Shown: positions 46,003-57,700 of the stretch, in pieces
Position numbering within the stretch: position 1 is the first letter of the stretch
Layout: every line of letters starts with the position of its first letter
DNA from: Psettodes erumei
Lineage: Eukaryota > Chordata > Actinopteri > Pleuronectiformes > Psettodidae
Length of the DNA: 64,000 bases
Assembly (NCBI GenBank): GCA_016785225.1
Contig: JAFBJZ010000360.1
Location: 620,001 to 684,000 of the forward strand
Reading direction: 5' to 3'
Translations under genes and position numbers: made by a program
Notes under the pieces: generated by a model
What the model saw: the letters and a program-made list of their open reading frames with translations, nothing else
What the model was told of the DNA's origin: nothing
The model's database searches: none

Positions 46003-46219
46003 CTCTGCTGCTCTTGGTTTCTATCCAAATGACTGCTACCACAAATTTCATTCTTGCCCTTGTTGTCAATTTCCATGTCTTCTCTCCCAGGTAGATACCC
46101 ACAACTGAAGCTAATGGAGGGCAAGCTTCGTGTGCGCCCTCTCTGGGGTTGAGAATATCCCGGCAGCACTGTATGGGGAGGGGAGGCCTCCTTGAAACAC
46201 TGATAGTCTGGTGTAAATT
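46003..46219 (-). CDS. Unassigned candidate coding exon
   Basis: A minus-strand exon of 217 bases. It lies between an acceptor with a good pyrimidine tract (TTCTTCTC...CCCCTTGCCGTTAATAG) and a strong donor CAGAG-GTGAGT. It encodes 71 open codons, including EFTPDYQCFKEASPPHTVLP, RGRTRSLPSISFSCGYLPG and EDMEIDNKGKNEICG. The sequence looks like a genuine protein but I cannot assign it. It starts needing one base from the previous exon and ends in phase 2. Confidence 0.4.
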
Positions 46220-46262
46220 CTATTAACGGCAAGGGGATATTGAGAAGAATGAAAAATCAATA

Positions 46263-46377
46263 CCTTGTGGCCAGCAATGTTTGAAGGATCAGGCTGAGTG
46301 GAAATGTGAGATGGCGTGGCCTCGCCCTGACGCAGAGACTGCTTCTGTAAGTGGTTAATCAAATGCTTGTCTGACAT
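46263..46377 (-). CDS. Unassigned candidate first exon
   Basis: On the minus strand an ATG (46375-46377) opens a frame MSDKHLINHLQKQSLRQGEA that runs to CACAAG-GTATTG (donor at 46262). The next acceptor is only about 40 bases away, too close for a normal intron. So this segment and the 46003-46219 segment are probably not in one transcript. It would join in phase to the 42810-42967 segment. The evidence is the frame and donor alone. Confidence 0.25.
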
Positions 46378-47630
46378 CTAGATCGCATTTTCCTCTCACC
46401 ATTACTCCCATTTCCCCCCTTCACTGTAGAGAAGATGTGCTATCAAATGTAAGAGATGGTAATCGGAGTGATAATAGCAGTAACCCATCTGATATGGCTG
46501 CACTCTACTTAAGGGACTGAAAATTGTGTTTTGTCTTAAAGTTTCACTTTTCAAAACGACAAATGCATTGTGTTTCACTTCTGCACCAAATTCTTCCACC
46601 CCAGGGTGGCAAACGCACGAGCCGTACACGTGTTTGGTGTTTGAGTGTCCGACTGTATAATCTTCTGAAAATGATGGGGGTTGGTGGGTGGGGAATCTCT
46701 GTGATGACTCACTGAGTTAAAAGTTTGCATGTCTGCTGTGTTACCCCGCCATTCTGTCGGGAACCAAGGAATAGGAGAAATACAGCACGATCATGCAAAC
46801 AAATTACATCCTTTGCCTACAAATCAGACCTTTAAACAATCCTTTACAGCTACAATTTCAGATGGCTGATTAGTTGTTTTTCAGTATCTGCCATTACTGC
46901 AGCAGTGACACTGCATAAGATCAGGGCTAGGCTAAGTTATGCTAGTAATGCAATGCTGCTTCACTTACATTGTTGCATATTAGTGACAGGATATTGTGTA
47001 CTTTGGGTAGAATGTGATATAGTGTGAGCTTTGCCCAGTCACTGCTTCCCCATTTCTGTCTAGGCATCTGTGTGTTTCCTTCCTTAATCTACTTCTACAT
47101 TTTTTTTAAGTGTGCCCATTCCTGTAATGTTAAAAAAAGGTTTCATGCCTAACACAGGGCTTTCTGCTGAATTAAAGGAATTATTTTCTTCAACAGCCTT
47201 TGCTCTTGGTCACAAATTTACATCTCAGGATACGTGGAAAGTACCCTAACTCACTGGTAGCAAATTAAATGTAAAACAGAGAATGTACATATAAATAAAA
47301 CCAAATTTATAAGAACTGATTTAAGGCAAAATGTGCATGTACTCTTCAGCTTTTAATCAAGACTTCAATTCGGTAAGGGTACATATGTAGGCTACCCTTT
47401 ATCATTAGTCAGGAGACTTTTGAGAAATAATCTGTATCTTAATATGAATATAATGCACAGGAAAGGGGTGAATGGAGTGGTTAATGGGAGTCCAGCTGCT
47501 CACTTTTGCTCTGCTGCCCTCCAGCAGGTTAATGTGGTCAATGCAAGTAAAATTCCCCAAATTATTCATCAGCGCAATACATCATACCTTGACTCAATTG
47601 ATGTTTAAGGAACAATATGAGTGTATTAGT

Positions 47631-47643
47631 GCCATCTAGTGGC
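47631..47643 (-). promoter_or_regulatory. CTCF-type motif, minus orientation
   Basis: TGCCATCTAGTGG is the exact reverse complement of a CCASYAGRKGGCR match. It lies in the spacer between frmpd4 and arhgap6. Some fish repeats carry the same string, so it may be repeat-derived. Confidence 0.45.
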
Positions 47644-49795
47644 CTGTAGTTTAGTTGGCGTTTTTCTTTTCCACAAAGGAGGATACTGTCACCCAGCTCA
47701 TCCAATGCTGACTCATCCACTGCCTCTAAGCTACACACAAAATCAGAGTGAGAGATTCGCTATTTAATGTCCTTCAGATAATAACTAATGGGTTGTCAAG
47801 TACAGCCGCTCATGTATATACTTTACCTGATGTGGCCTGCCCCTACGGTTGAATTATTTATTGGGTGTCTTAAATAATTCTTTTCAGTCAACAACAATAT
47901 TGTAGACAAACGTTTTGATCATCTGGTTCTCATCACAGGTCTTAGCCTTACACAGAGAAGCCCACACAAATGAATCTAAATGCTACCACTGAGCCAGTTT
48001 TGCTATCCCCCTCTAAAGCTATTATATCGCTTCAGAATTGACCTAATAAATCACGAGGAAAAATTACCTCCCCCATACGTCCCCAGAAACCTATTCGGTT
48101 CCAGTGAGACAGCAGTCTTAAACAGCATTCCTGCCAGCAGGCTGCTCATTGTAGTGCTCATTATAATTCTACTGTATTGCACTGTACAGTAAAGTGCCCC
48201 TGGGGAAGCTGTTTATCTGATCAAGGGAGTAATTATCATTTACATTCAGAATATGAATAACATTCTATTATTGAGGCAATTACGAGGAAAACTTGTCAAA
48301 ATGGCATCTTGCACTAGAAGCAGTAAATAGTTGACACCATTCCAAATTCTATTCTATTTTGGTATTGAAAAGCCTGCTCCTAGGACCTGTGTGGGCCAAA
48401 CATTTATTCTGATATCCATTGCAAGGTTAGTGGATGTAAGCTCCCAAGGCTGCACTTATCTCCCTGAGAAATGACATAACAGGAAGTATGATGAGAATCT
48501 GCAAGGACTCTTACTCCAAACCTTGGCACCAGCAAATAAGTGGATCAAATGCAAAGCCGCCCTCTTATCACCACTTCCCCTGTCTGTGTGGTGGACTCTG
48601 GTATCTGATGTATCCTTATCGTGGCCATACAGTGCTGGTTCACATGTCATGTTATCACACAGGTCCCTTTCCCAGAGCTCCCACAGGAAGAGTCTGTTCC
48701 CAGGACACTACATGTTAAGTATCTGAACTGCCTTACGGTGAGGAAAAAATGCAGTGCGGTCAAGAGAGGACTATGAATTTGGGCATGGTTGGGCCAATGT
48801 GTCTATTGTGTGTGTCTCATAAAACTCAACACACAACAGCCATTTTTCAAGGTTAATTTTAGGAGATTTTGTTGTTGAAGTTTGTTTAATGTATCCGGGT
48901 TTAACTTTAACTTTATACTTGTTTGGTTTTGAATTTAGGGGGAAAAGTAACATACATTTTCTCATTATTTTTTAAAATCAATTAAAACTAGACCCACAAG
49001 CAGATATGAAAGGGGTCCAAGCCCCGCGGCCAAGGCATGCCACCATGGCAACACAAGTCAGCTCCACAGGCCCATTGCTTATGGGACAGATCAAAAACCT
49101 CACAGTGCTGCCACAGAGACTGATCATTTTGATTGTTTTCCTCATCCTCATCCATGGCATGTAGACATGTTTTTCAGTTCCCATCTTCAGCAAACCCTAA
49201 TAAATAAATTAATAAACGCAGGATCTGAGCTATTGCTTCATTTATCCAATCTCTTCCAACATGGAAAAACATTATCTGGACTTGGGCATGAAACTCTAGT
49301 AGCCCCAATCTGGACATGCAAATCACACTCTCTCTAATTCTAACACATTTTGCTTTCTGATGTACTTGTGATGCATAATGGTATGCAGAGGTGGTAATGA
49401 GAGTTAAAGCCAGCTGTCATGTCTTACACATGACTCAAAATCATGATCTTGATCACACTTGTTGCTAATTATGAGATGAAACCAGTTCAAATGTGTTTTG
49501 GCAGTCATGAAAGACACAAACACCTTTGACGAAGGTGCGTCCACTCTCACTTGAACCGACTCAAAGGATTTTTAATGTTATGAACTGAATTCTCCACCTG
49601 ATGTTTTCTTCAGCCTTAAACCTAACAATTTGTTAGTTTCCCCATCCCCCTTTGTAACATTTAACCAATGCACGATCATTTTTCTGGGGTTATGATCCAG
49701 ATTTCTCTGCTCACCACTAGACGAGGGTATGTTTTTCACAATAGTTATTCAACTTTTTTTTTTGGACAAACACAGTGTGACCTGCTGTAGTTTTT
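47644..49795. other. Intergenic DNA, no gene recognised
   Basis: AT-rich, with no exon supported on either strand. Confidence 0.5.
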
Positions 49796-49797
49796 AG

Positions 49798-49850
49798 GTT
49801 AGTAGAGTAGAGTAGAGTAAACTTTAATTATCCCAGAGGGAAATTACCGA
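49798..49850 (+). repeat. Short tandem GTAGA units with LINE-like tail
   Basis: Three to four units of AGTAG/GAGTA are followed by AAACTTTAATTATCCCAGAG and GGAAATTAC. This resembles the 'ACTTTATTxATCCCAGAGGGAAATT' end found in many fish retroposon copies. The family is not identified. Confidence 0.4.
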
Positions 49851-50639
49851 TTATTCATATTAACTTGAACAGTAACACAGTGATGTCTCCTACAAAAAAC
49901 AAAATCATACAACAAATCAAACCAGAACATGAACCTTCATAGAGAATAAATGAGACAACAGCTCTTATCTCTTCACTGCAGGAAAGTCAATGACCAGTGG
50001 ATGGCACTCATAGACCACAAATGACCACAAATCTGTTTGTTTACTTACCCTGCTGTGGTTGAATAGTCCTTTTTGCTTAAAAAGGTTCCTAACTGAGTGA
50101 AATGGCCCAATAGTATCATCTCCTTTGGTATAGGCTACACTGGACCTTCCTTAATGAAAGACAGGAGATAATGCCACCGAACAATTCTTTATAGCCGTGG
50201 CCACTACATTTAACACACTGTTGGCAGACATGCATAAATATAAATGCAACAGAGCACCTATTTTATGTTTGTGACATGATCCACAACTTCTGGAAATCCT
50301 TCATCATTGTGCTAAGCTGCAAAGTCCATAAATATAGATTTCTTCACTGTAAAATCTATCCAGCCAGGAAAGTCTTCATCTGCCATCACTGTTTGATGAG
50401 TTGAACCAAACATCAGTGTTTCTCAGTGCTGAAGATGGTCCAGTGGGGCAGACGCCACCCTTCACCACAGGATGAAATCGAGCTCAGAACACCTGAGGTA
50501 CATCACACAGGTATGAGTGTGAATGTACGCAAAAAATAAAATTTGAAATGCTTGGATTGTCCTCCGAAATTTTACTTCCATTTCAACTTGTGAATTTCCA
50601 AATTTCTCCACTTATGGATTTCTGAAATTCTCAACTTGT

Positions 50640-51190
50640 TAATTTCCAACAACGAGGGAAGAGGACAAATGATCTTTTTTGGCCTCCTTCAAAACCCATA
50701 CACACTGTGTAATCAGTCTCAGGGTGTGCACCAAATTTCGTGCAATTCCATCAAGCTGGTTATGAGATATAAACCTCTCACATTTGAGTTGGCTCAAAAA
50801 TTGTTTTAAAATTGAGTTTGCGGTTGGGGCCTGAAATTTAGTTGCCCTAGCTTATGCTAATTTTGATTTATGTAAAATGCGATGCTAACAACTCATATTT
50901 ATAATTGTAGTGTATAGCAAAACTGATCAACTTTGCCCTTGATACATGTTTGCACTCAAGGCATGTAGATGACGTGTGCCAAATTTTACACTGAATCGTA
51001 AAAAATATGTTTTGTATTTATCGCTTAGTTTAGTTTAGCGCAAAACTCAAGCCGAACGTTTACGCCATAGGCGGAAGTGGGCGTGGCCTGTCGCCAACGC
51101 TTGAGCTCAACTCAGGAAGCACCTTTGCCATACCTGCTGTGTCACATTTGTACATTTTGGTGACAGAGGTACGTGCAGGGGCCTGTGCCA
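50640..51190. repeat. Probable dispersed repeat
   Basis: Phrases such as GGTGTGCACCAAATTTCGTG and GTGCCAAATTTTACACTGAA, with GTTATGAGATATAAACC between them, are typical of a non-coding interspersed repeat seen in many percomorph genomes. Ends and class were not determined. Confidence 0.4.
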
Positions 51191-51422
51191 CCCTTGCAAA
51201 TATCTATTGCATTAGTCTTACAGTTTAGGCTACAGTGCCACTTTTAGCATTGGAAAAAAATAATAATAAGGAAAATAAAAAACAAAGCGAGAACAAGAGG
51301 GTTCCCAGCCCCCACGGGCCTGGATCCCTAACTATGAAAGGAGGAAGTACTGAGTCAGAGAGTTTGGGAGGTGGGGGGTGACAGGGGACTCCAGACTGGT
51401 ATTTCATAATCGCCTACTACGC

Positions 51423-51566
51423 ATGGTGACGCGCAGGGGACCCGCTGCTGCTGCTGCTGCTGCTGCTGCTGTGAGACGGTGCTGCACCCTCGCTCTGCTG
51501 GACTTGTGGCAGAGATATGAATCTCTTTTTTTTTTACACCTCTCTATCCTCACCCTGACCACCTGA
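51423..51566 (+). other. Upstream ORF with polyalanine in the arhgap6 leader
   Basis: An ATG at 51423 opens a 47-codon frame that ends seven bases before the arhgap6 ATG. It begins MVTRRGP and then has nine alanines encoded by a pure GCT repeat (51444-51471). It is upstream of the main start only if transcription begins before 51423, which is likely but unproved. If so, it could lower arhgap6 translation. Confidence 0.45.
51444..51471 (+). repeat. (GCT)9 trinucleotide repeat
   Basis: Nine perfect GCT (CTG) units in the presumed arhgap6 5' leader, 103 bases upstream of the start codon. Confidence 0.95.
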
Positions 51567-51573
51567 AAAAGAG

Positions 51574-51720
51574 ATGTCCGGCCAAGGACTGTTGAGCAGT
51601 GTTTTCTCGTGCTCCCTAAGCCCCAAAATTATTTCCAAGCGGAGACTGAGGCAGACCAGGAGCTTGGACCCGGCGTTGATGCGTCATTATGGTACCGAGG
51701 CTGAGGACACCGCGTATAAG
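51574..51720 (+). CDS. arhgap6: arhgap6 exon 1
   Basis: ATG at 51574, donor TATAAG-GTCAGT. It encodes 49 residues with RRLRQTRSLDPAL, matching the ARHGAP6 N-terminus. It is phase 0 and joins directly to GDFTWNS in exon 2. Confidence 0.9.
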
Positions 51721-54700
51721 GTCAGTCACCTGGCGGCAGCTTCATGGCATATTTTCACATGGGATTCTCTGAAAAGTCAGAAAGTACTCCCTAAAATGTT
51801 ACTTTTTTATTTTTCATTACTTAAAAGATAACTTTAGGCTGGGCTGAACTTTTCGCCCGGATCCCTCCAGTGCAGTGCACATTAAATCAGACTGTAATGA
51901 TAAATAGTAAGTTTTGGAAGTGTTGTTGGCGTTAAATGATTTGGGGAATGATAATGACTGCTGATAGCAAATTGGCAAAAGTAAAAAAACGTATTTCAGT
52001 GAACCGAGGAGTGGCGAATCGCCTAAATACTTGGCTGACATTGTGATCCAGATTGTTTACTCGTGTTATTTATTTATTTTTTTTTTTGCCCAATAGCCTA
52101 CTTCTTTCTAGGATACAAGCCGAAGAGCAAACAGAACTTGAGCGCACAGCTTAGATAGTGGCCACATTCCGGAAGTGGCTGGAACCCCCTAAAGAATGAT
52201 GCAGCCACATAAATGTAAAACTGTCGGTGTTTTCCCCTCGACAGTGGTCATGTTTTGAAATTTTCTTGCTGCACGTTTGTCTCAAACGTAATAAAAATCA
52301 AAAGGATACAATTTTCATCCACTATTGAAACACATGTACAATAGGCGCACATTAACTTCATGTGTGGACCATTGGCCACTATAGTTTTGTTGCTGCATCA
52401 CTGGAATTCATTCCTGTTGCTGAATTGATGTCAGCAGGAGCTTTTGCTTGTGCTAACTTGTTGATGACTGTTGAAATAGGTGTGACTGGAGAAGTTTGTC
52501 ACATTTGGCAAGTGTGTCTCATATGCAAACTTTAAGGTGGAGTGGAAATTGGTGGAATTGGTCGTGGTGGGTGTTGATATAATGATTTCCTTTGCATTGT
52601 GAATCTGTGCATAGTCATTTACAGGACTATAAATACCTGCTTATGAGCCTTGAAAGCCCCACTTGGATTAAAGTATTTTTCTCTGAAATCTATTTCCATT
52701 TCAACTGAGGTTTTTACTTTTCTATTGTCATTTCAAAAATACCCCCCCCCCATTCTTAACTTTGAAGAAAACAATTTTTCTCAATTTTCTATATTTGTTT
52801 GTGTTAATTGATTACTTGGCTAAAAGATGAATGCATTGCCACACCACCTTAAGTAGTAGCAGTGCAGTAAATGTACAGTTAAAAATTAAATTGGCCTTTT
52901 TTTATTACAAACTTATCATCTGCATTTTGTACTGTTTATTAGGGCCTGACCACATGAAAAATGATTACTTTCCTTCATGAGAAGGTGCCTTTCTACTCTA
53001 TCATTTAATTAGCAGAAAGGAAAGAAGACAAATTTAAATCCATTACACTGGCCATTTCCATTTGCCTTTTTTTAATCGATTCTGTTTTAGATTTATAGTA
53101 TTTAGCAAAGTCACATGTTCATAATTTAAGCCAATCTGTACAGCTGCGCTTAAATTGGTCCTCATGGTAACGCTGTTTGTTTAGTATAATGGAAATGTAT
53201 CACAGATGTGACATTATAATAGGCTTGTAATGAATACCAGGTATCTTGTTCTCGCTTTCAGTCATCAACAATAGTCCCAGTCCTGCAGCCAGAGCCCTTA
53301 GAAATGTAATCACAGTAAATCTGAATGAAGCTGATTAATATTGGAGACGGCTCTGAGTCAGAGAGGACATTTAATGTGATTTATAACTTTGGGGTTTACT
53401 TGCATGCTGCCGATACCATCATACTCCCAGAGCTCCACTACAGCCTAGTTTTTGCCAAGCAGTTTAAATCTGAAAAATGTGAACGCCACTGCAGATAACA
53501 ACCTCAGATATATTGTGAAAAATAGATGTTCTCATTGATAAAAAATTTTTTTTCACGACCAAGATCTTTTAGGGTATTTGTAGACAGTACAGCTGCATAG
53601 CATAGAACTGTGTTTGAGAGCTCCAACGTGCCACTGAGAAATACTCTGGCCTATCTAGCCAGTTAGGCCGGACTCTAGGGGGTGAGATCACATGACCATG
53701 CTGTCGGCTCACGCTGACAGCAAGTGAATGCCTTATTCTATACGAACCTCACTCCAAGTCAGTAATGGAACTCGCATTTAGTGGGTGTGCAAATATTCAA
53801 CCAGCAGTTCTTTTGGAGACAATAGTATCTAAGATACAGTCACAGTAACAATGTTGGAATCAGTTTGACAGTATTTCCCCCCTTTGCCCAAAAAAACAGC
53901 TGCGCCTCCTCCCAATAACAGCCCCAGCATTCGAGATTCTCCTTTTATGAGGATGTACGATAGGGCTTGTAACTCAGGGCATCCAGGCCTCTTGTTAAAA
54001 TGCATACCAGGTGCCAGAGCTTGCCAAAGACGGGTTTATAATCAGGGAAACCTATCATTGCAATATGTTTACTCATACTAGGTGTATTCGTATGATGTAG
54101 ATTTGACTCAGAAGGTTGTAACTTACTGTTATGCATGATCCTGGCATGAGAACACGCCCATTCCCCTGTTTTAAAAAGGAGTGTCAGACTGGTATTTTTG
54201 ATTTATGTTATATAGTACCTTATGTTTTCCATAGGCTGAATGTCACTGTGCTCTATTAGAAGTGTACTCAACCAGGGTCTCAGTAGTCTGAGACCTGAGA
54301 TGAAAAGCAGAGACATCTGGTTTACATGAAGAAAGCCTCAACTCTTATTTCTCACAGTACAGCAGCATGACCTGATCCTTGGCTACGGTCCCTCAGGCAC
54401 ATATTTCTTCCCACAGGAGACTGTCCGTTTGTATGGCATAGAACTAAACCCACTGGTTTGAAACTTCAGCACCATAACATCCAGTTGTGTGTCTGATGAT
54501 AAGAGTAAAAATACACAGTGTGTCAGATACAAAGGTGTAGGCGTAAAATCGCTTTCCCTTCACGTCAGTCACATCTCACTTTCAAGTGCCTCTTCATAAT
54601 TACATAACTGACATATATAATTTGCTTCAAGTGAAGGGTACTTCCAGCCTCAGTAGCTGGATACATAATAACCAAATTCGGTTTTCAGTCTTCATGAACA

Positions 54701-57700
54701 AAAACAAGTAGCACAATATAGTGTAAGAATGAGTTAAGCTGGGATTTTCAAAATGCCAAATGAGCTGATGGAATGAAAAGTATAGCAACGTTCTGAGAGT
54801 TGGTTTTCACACAAGCAAAGTTTCTGTCTTTACTCGTCCCCAGCTGTGCATCACACTCAGCAGTGCAGAAATATTTCGGATCAGCACGGATCTCCTGTGC
54901 AAATTTTGTCTGGCATTTCATGTCATAGTACTGATCTTGAAGTTTTTGGGGTTTTTTTGTGCACTCTTGAATATCATGACAGCAGCTGTAACTTTCCCAC
55001 CCCATGCCTGTGCACTGTTTCAAATGACATGTGGACAGGTGGATCATTGTGTGTTGATTAGTCTCATTTTAGCTGATTTTGCAATTCATTTTGTTTTGTT
55101 GGTGGACCTGGCCTCTGGATATGAAGACGTTGTTAAATATTGCAAAAATAATGCCTTTCTGTTAAATCCTTTATGCAAAAACTCAACTTATTAACTGTCA
55201 TTCAGTGTCTTCTCCAGTCTGCTGTAATAGGACCCCAGGCAGTGTGATTCATTCATGGTATAAAGGAAAACACTTTAGAAATACTTATTTAAGTCATTTT
55301 AAACAGCCAGATCACATATGCAACTATTGAAAGGAGATCTGAATTTGCTCTTAGTACTCTAGTAAACTGCAGGTACTTATAAAGCCTTTAGAGGGAGTCA
55401 TTCATCATTCTTATGTATTAGTAGTGATGTATTGACCAAATGAGGACATTAATCACCAGGACAAAGATTAAGAGTAGGCAATGGTAGTATCCAAGGTTTT
55501 CTGCACAAGCCTTGTATAATGCTAAGATCTTTAATTGTTTTATAAAATATGCGCGCTTATCCTGTTATTGTTAATGTAATTTACTTTTACCACTGCAGTT
55601 TTGTTCTTGTCCATGTAGCAAGTTGCCTAATTACCTTGATGGTTGTTTTTATTCTTATATGGCAGCTTTTCTCTGGGTACCAGGATCACTGTTGCATGCA
55701 GGGGTTTGTTGAGACTGTAAGACTGAGAAAAGTCTGAGAGTACTGCCTGTTGTAGTGTTTAGATGGAGAGTCATCTGCATTCCTCTGAGCTCCATGAAGG
55801 AGAGGTGGCCTGAAGGAGAAAGAGCATGCAGGAATCTCAAAAATGATCTCTGTTACAAAACCACTGTAATCTCACAAAAGGAAATTATCTTACTAGCGAT
55901 AATGCACGGCCAAGAAGTATTCTCAAAGTGAATGGCAAATGAAGAATTCTCCATCCAAAATCACATTCCACTTGTTTTGTTTATGCCTGGCGTGCTGCTT
56001 CCTGTTTATCATCACTCTGCATAGTACTAACAACCTCATTCCAGTTCTCAGCGAATCAAAAGCCACTCAAAGCTCCTCCAGGATACCTTAGACAGAATCT
56101 GTAAGAGGAACACATGTGAAAGCCATCTGATTTTGCTCAAATAATTCCCTACGACTGGAGATACAAGATCTTTAATAGAGGCTCCTTTTGTCTACCGGTG
56201 CTTTTAAATGAAAAGGAGGCAACTCATCCTCCTTGGAGAGGGGTTGACCATGGGGTGATTTCCATCATAGCTCTGGTCTTTCTTAGTAAGCTTCATATCA
56301 GTCAGTCTGCTGCCGCCTCAGCCGGGCTAACACCGTCCACCTTGATGGGAGTTTTCACTGAATTTGCCAGATTAGACCTCCTCCTCTCAGGGCTTACCTG
56401 TGTTTACCTGACATCCCTGTCACTGTCATGTTGCATCTGTCAATGTGGACAACTCAACACCTTTAAGACTTTTATAGCCCCTTCATATATTATGTACATC
56501 TGTATACATAACAGCTAAATCTGCTCATGTTTGGTTTCTTGACCAATCTTGGATACATGCTTTAACTAAGTTGGTAAATTTAGACGTTTTTTTAATTTTA
56601 ATTTTATTTAACGTAGTGCTGGTGAAAATTGTGCTTTGCTTTATAGTTCTCTATAGCGCAAACGGCCGCTGAGGCTCATGGGTATTGTAGTATTTACAGC
56701 TCTTCTATCTGCAGTTAGTTTTTTTTTTTTTAATTTCTTAAACTGGGCGATTTCGAACGTTCCTTTAAAACGCTCCACGGCAACCACAACTTAAACACTC
56801 GACTACTTTCGGCACAGACATAGATTTCTGCATGACCATCCCACGTGTGTGTGACTGGCACAGGTATGTCCAGAGCGCAGCCTCCTCGTCTTTTGTTAAC
56901 TTGTGACCTGGCAGAGGAAGCGCCGGCCCCCTCATGCCGGACCCGCGCTATCAGCAGCCGCGTCGTTCACGAGGACCGCGTCTCACCATGAGCGGAAAAA
57001 AACCCCGGGGGTAGGGGCATGCTGGGCTCTATTCACCGGGGGCGTTTCGTCTGAGGTCATCTATGAGGGACGGTCTCCAGGTTTGAGGGGTAAACGTCTG
57101 GTGGGGGGGGCCGCCGGTCCGCTTCGTTATGGGGGAGCCGCTTCTCCGACGGAACGTCACCTGTCCCGTGAGTGAAGCTGCTTGAGGTCTCCACTTGTCA
57201 CACAAAATAAATTTAAAAAGTGATTTAACGTTTACACGGGAGCTGTAAAGTTACGTTAGCCTATCCTATAAATGTGTCTTTATTAAAAGAGCAGGATGTG
57301 AGTAATTCAATGATTGGTACTGTTATTCTCCAAGTTTTAATGGGAGCTCTCGTGTTGTACTTGTAAAAAAAAAAAAAAAAAAAAAAAGTTGGCAGTTGGT
57401 GTAAGTTCTGTAGACAAATGGAGTTTTTAAACACTGAGTTAAATGAAGTTGAATGCAGAAATCTAAACAAACAAATCGTGTGGATGGAGTGGAAGGGCTC
57501 TTGTGGAAAAAAAAAAAACAACAACTCTTCCCCCATAATGCCCCATTGAATGGCTTCCTGAGCACCGAGGAATATTCATCACCTCTCTGGATCCAGTTCA
57601 AGTGCGGCTGATTGGTGCAATCTGAGCTCTCAATCTAGCTGCATTGTATGAGCGACTTTACACATTTCCTCTCATTGTATTGTATTCCGCGTTGTGTTTC

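Noticed and set aside
46003..46377. Splicing 46263-46377 directly to 46003-46219
   Set aside because: The intron would be about 40 bases, shorter than usual for vertebrates, and the phases do not match (phase 0 donor, acceptor needing one base).
54748..55047. 99-codon cysteine-rich frame on the minus strand in arhgap6 intron 1
   Set aside because: The cysteine pattern (SCCHDIQEC and later pairs) is tempting, in the intron that hosts AMELX in mammals. But there is no signal peptide, no known family match and no splice support, and frames of this length occur by chance in a window this size.
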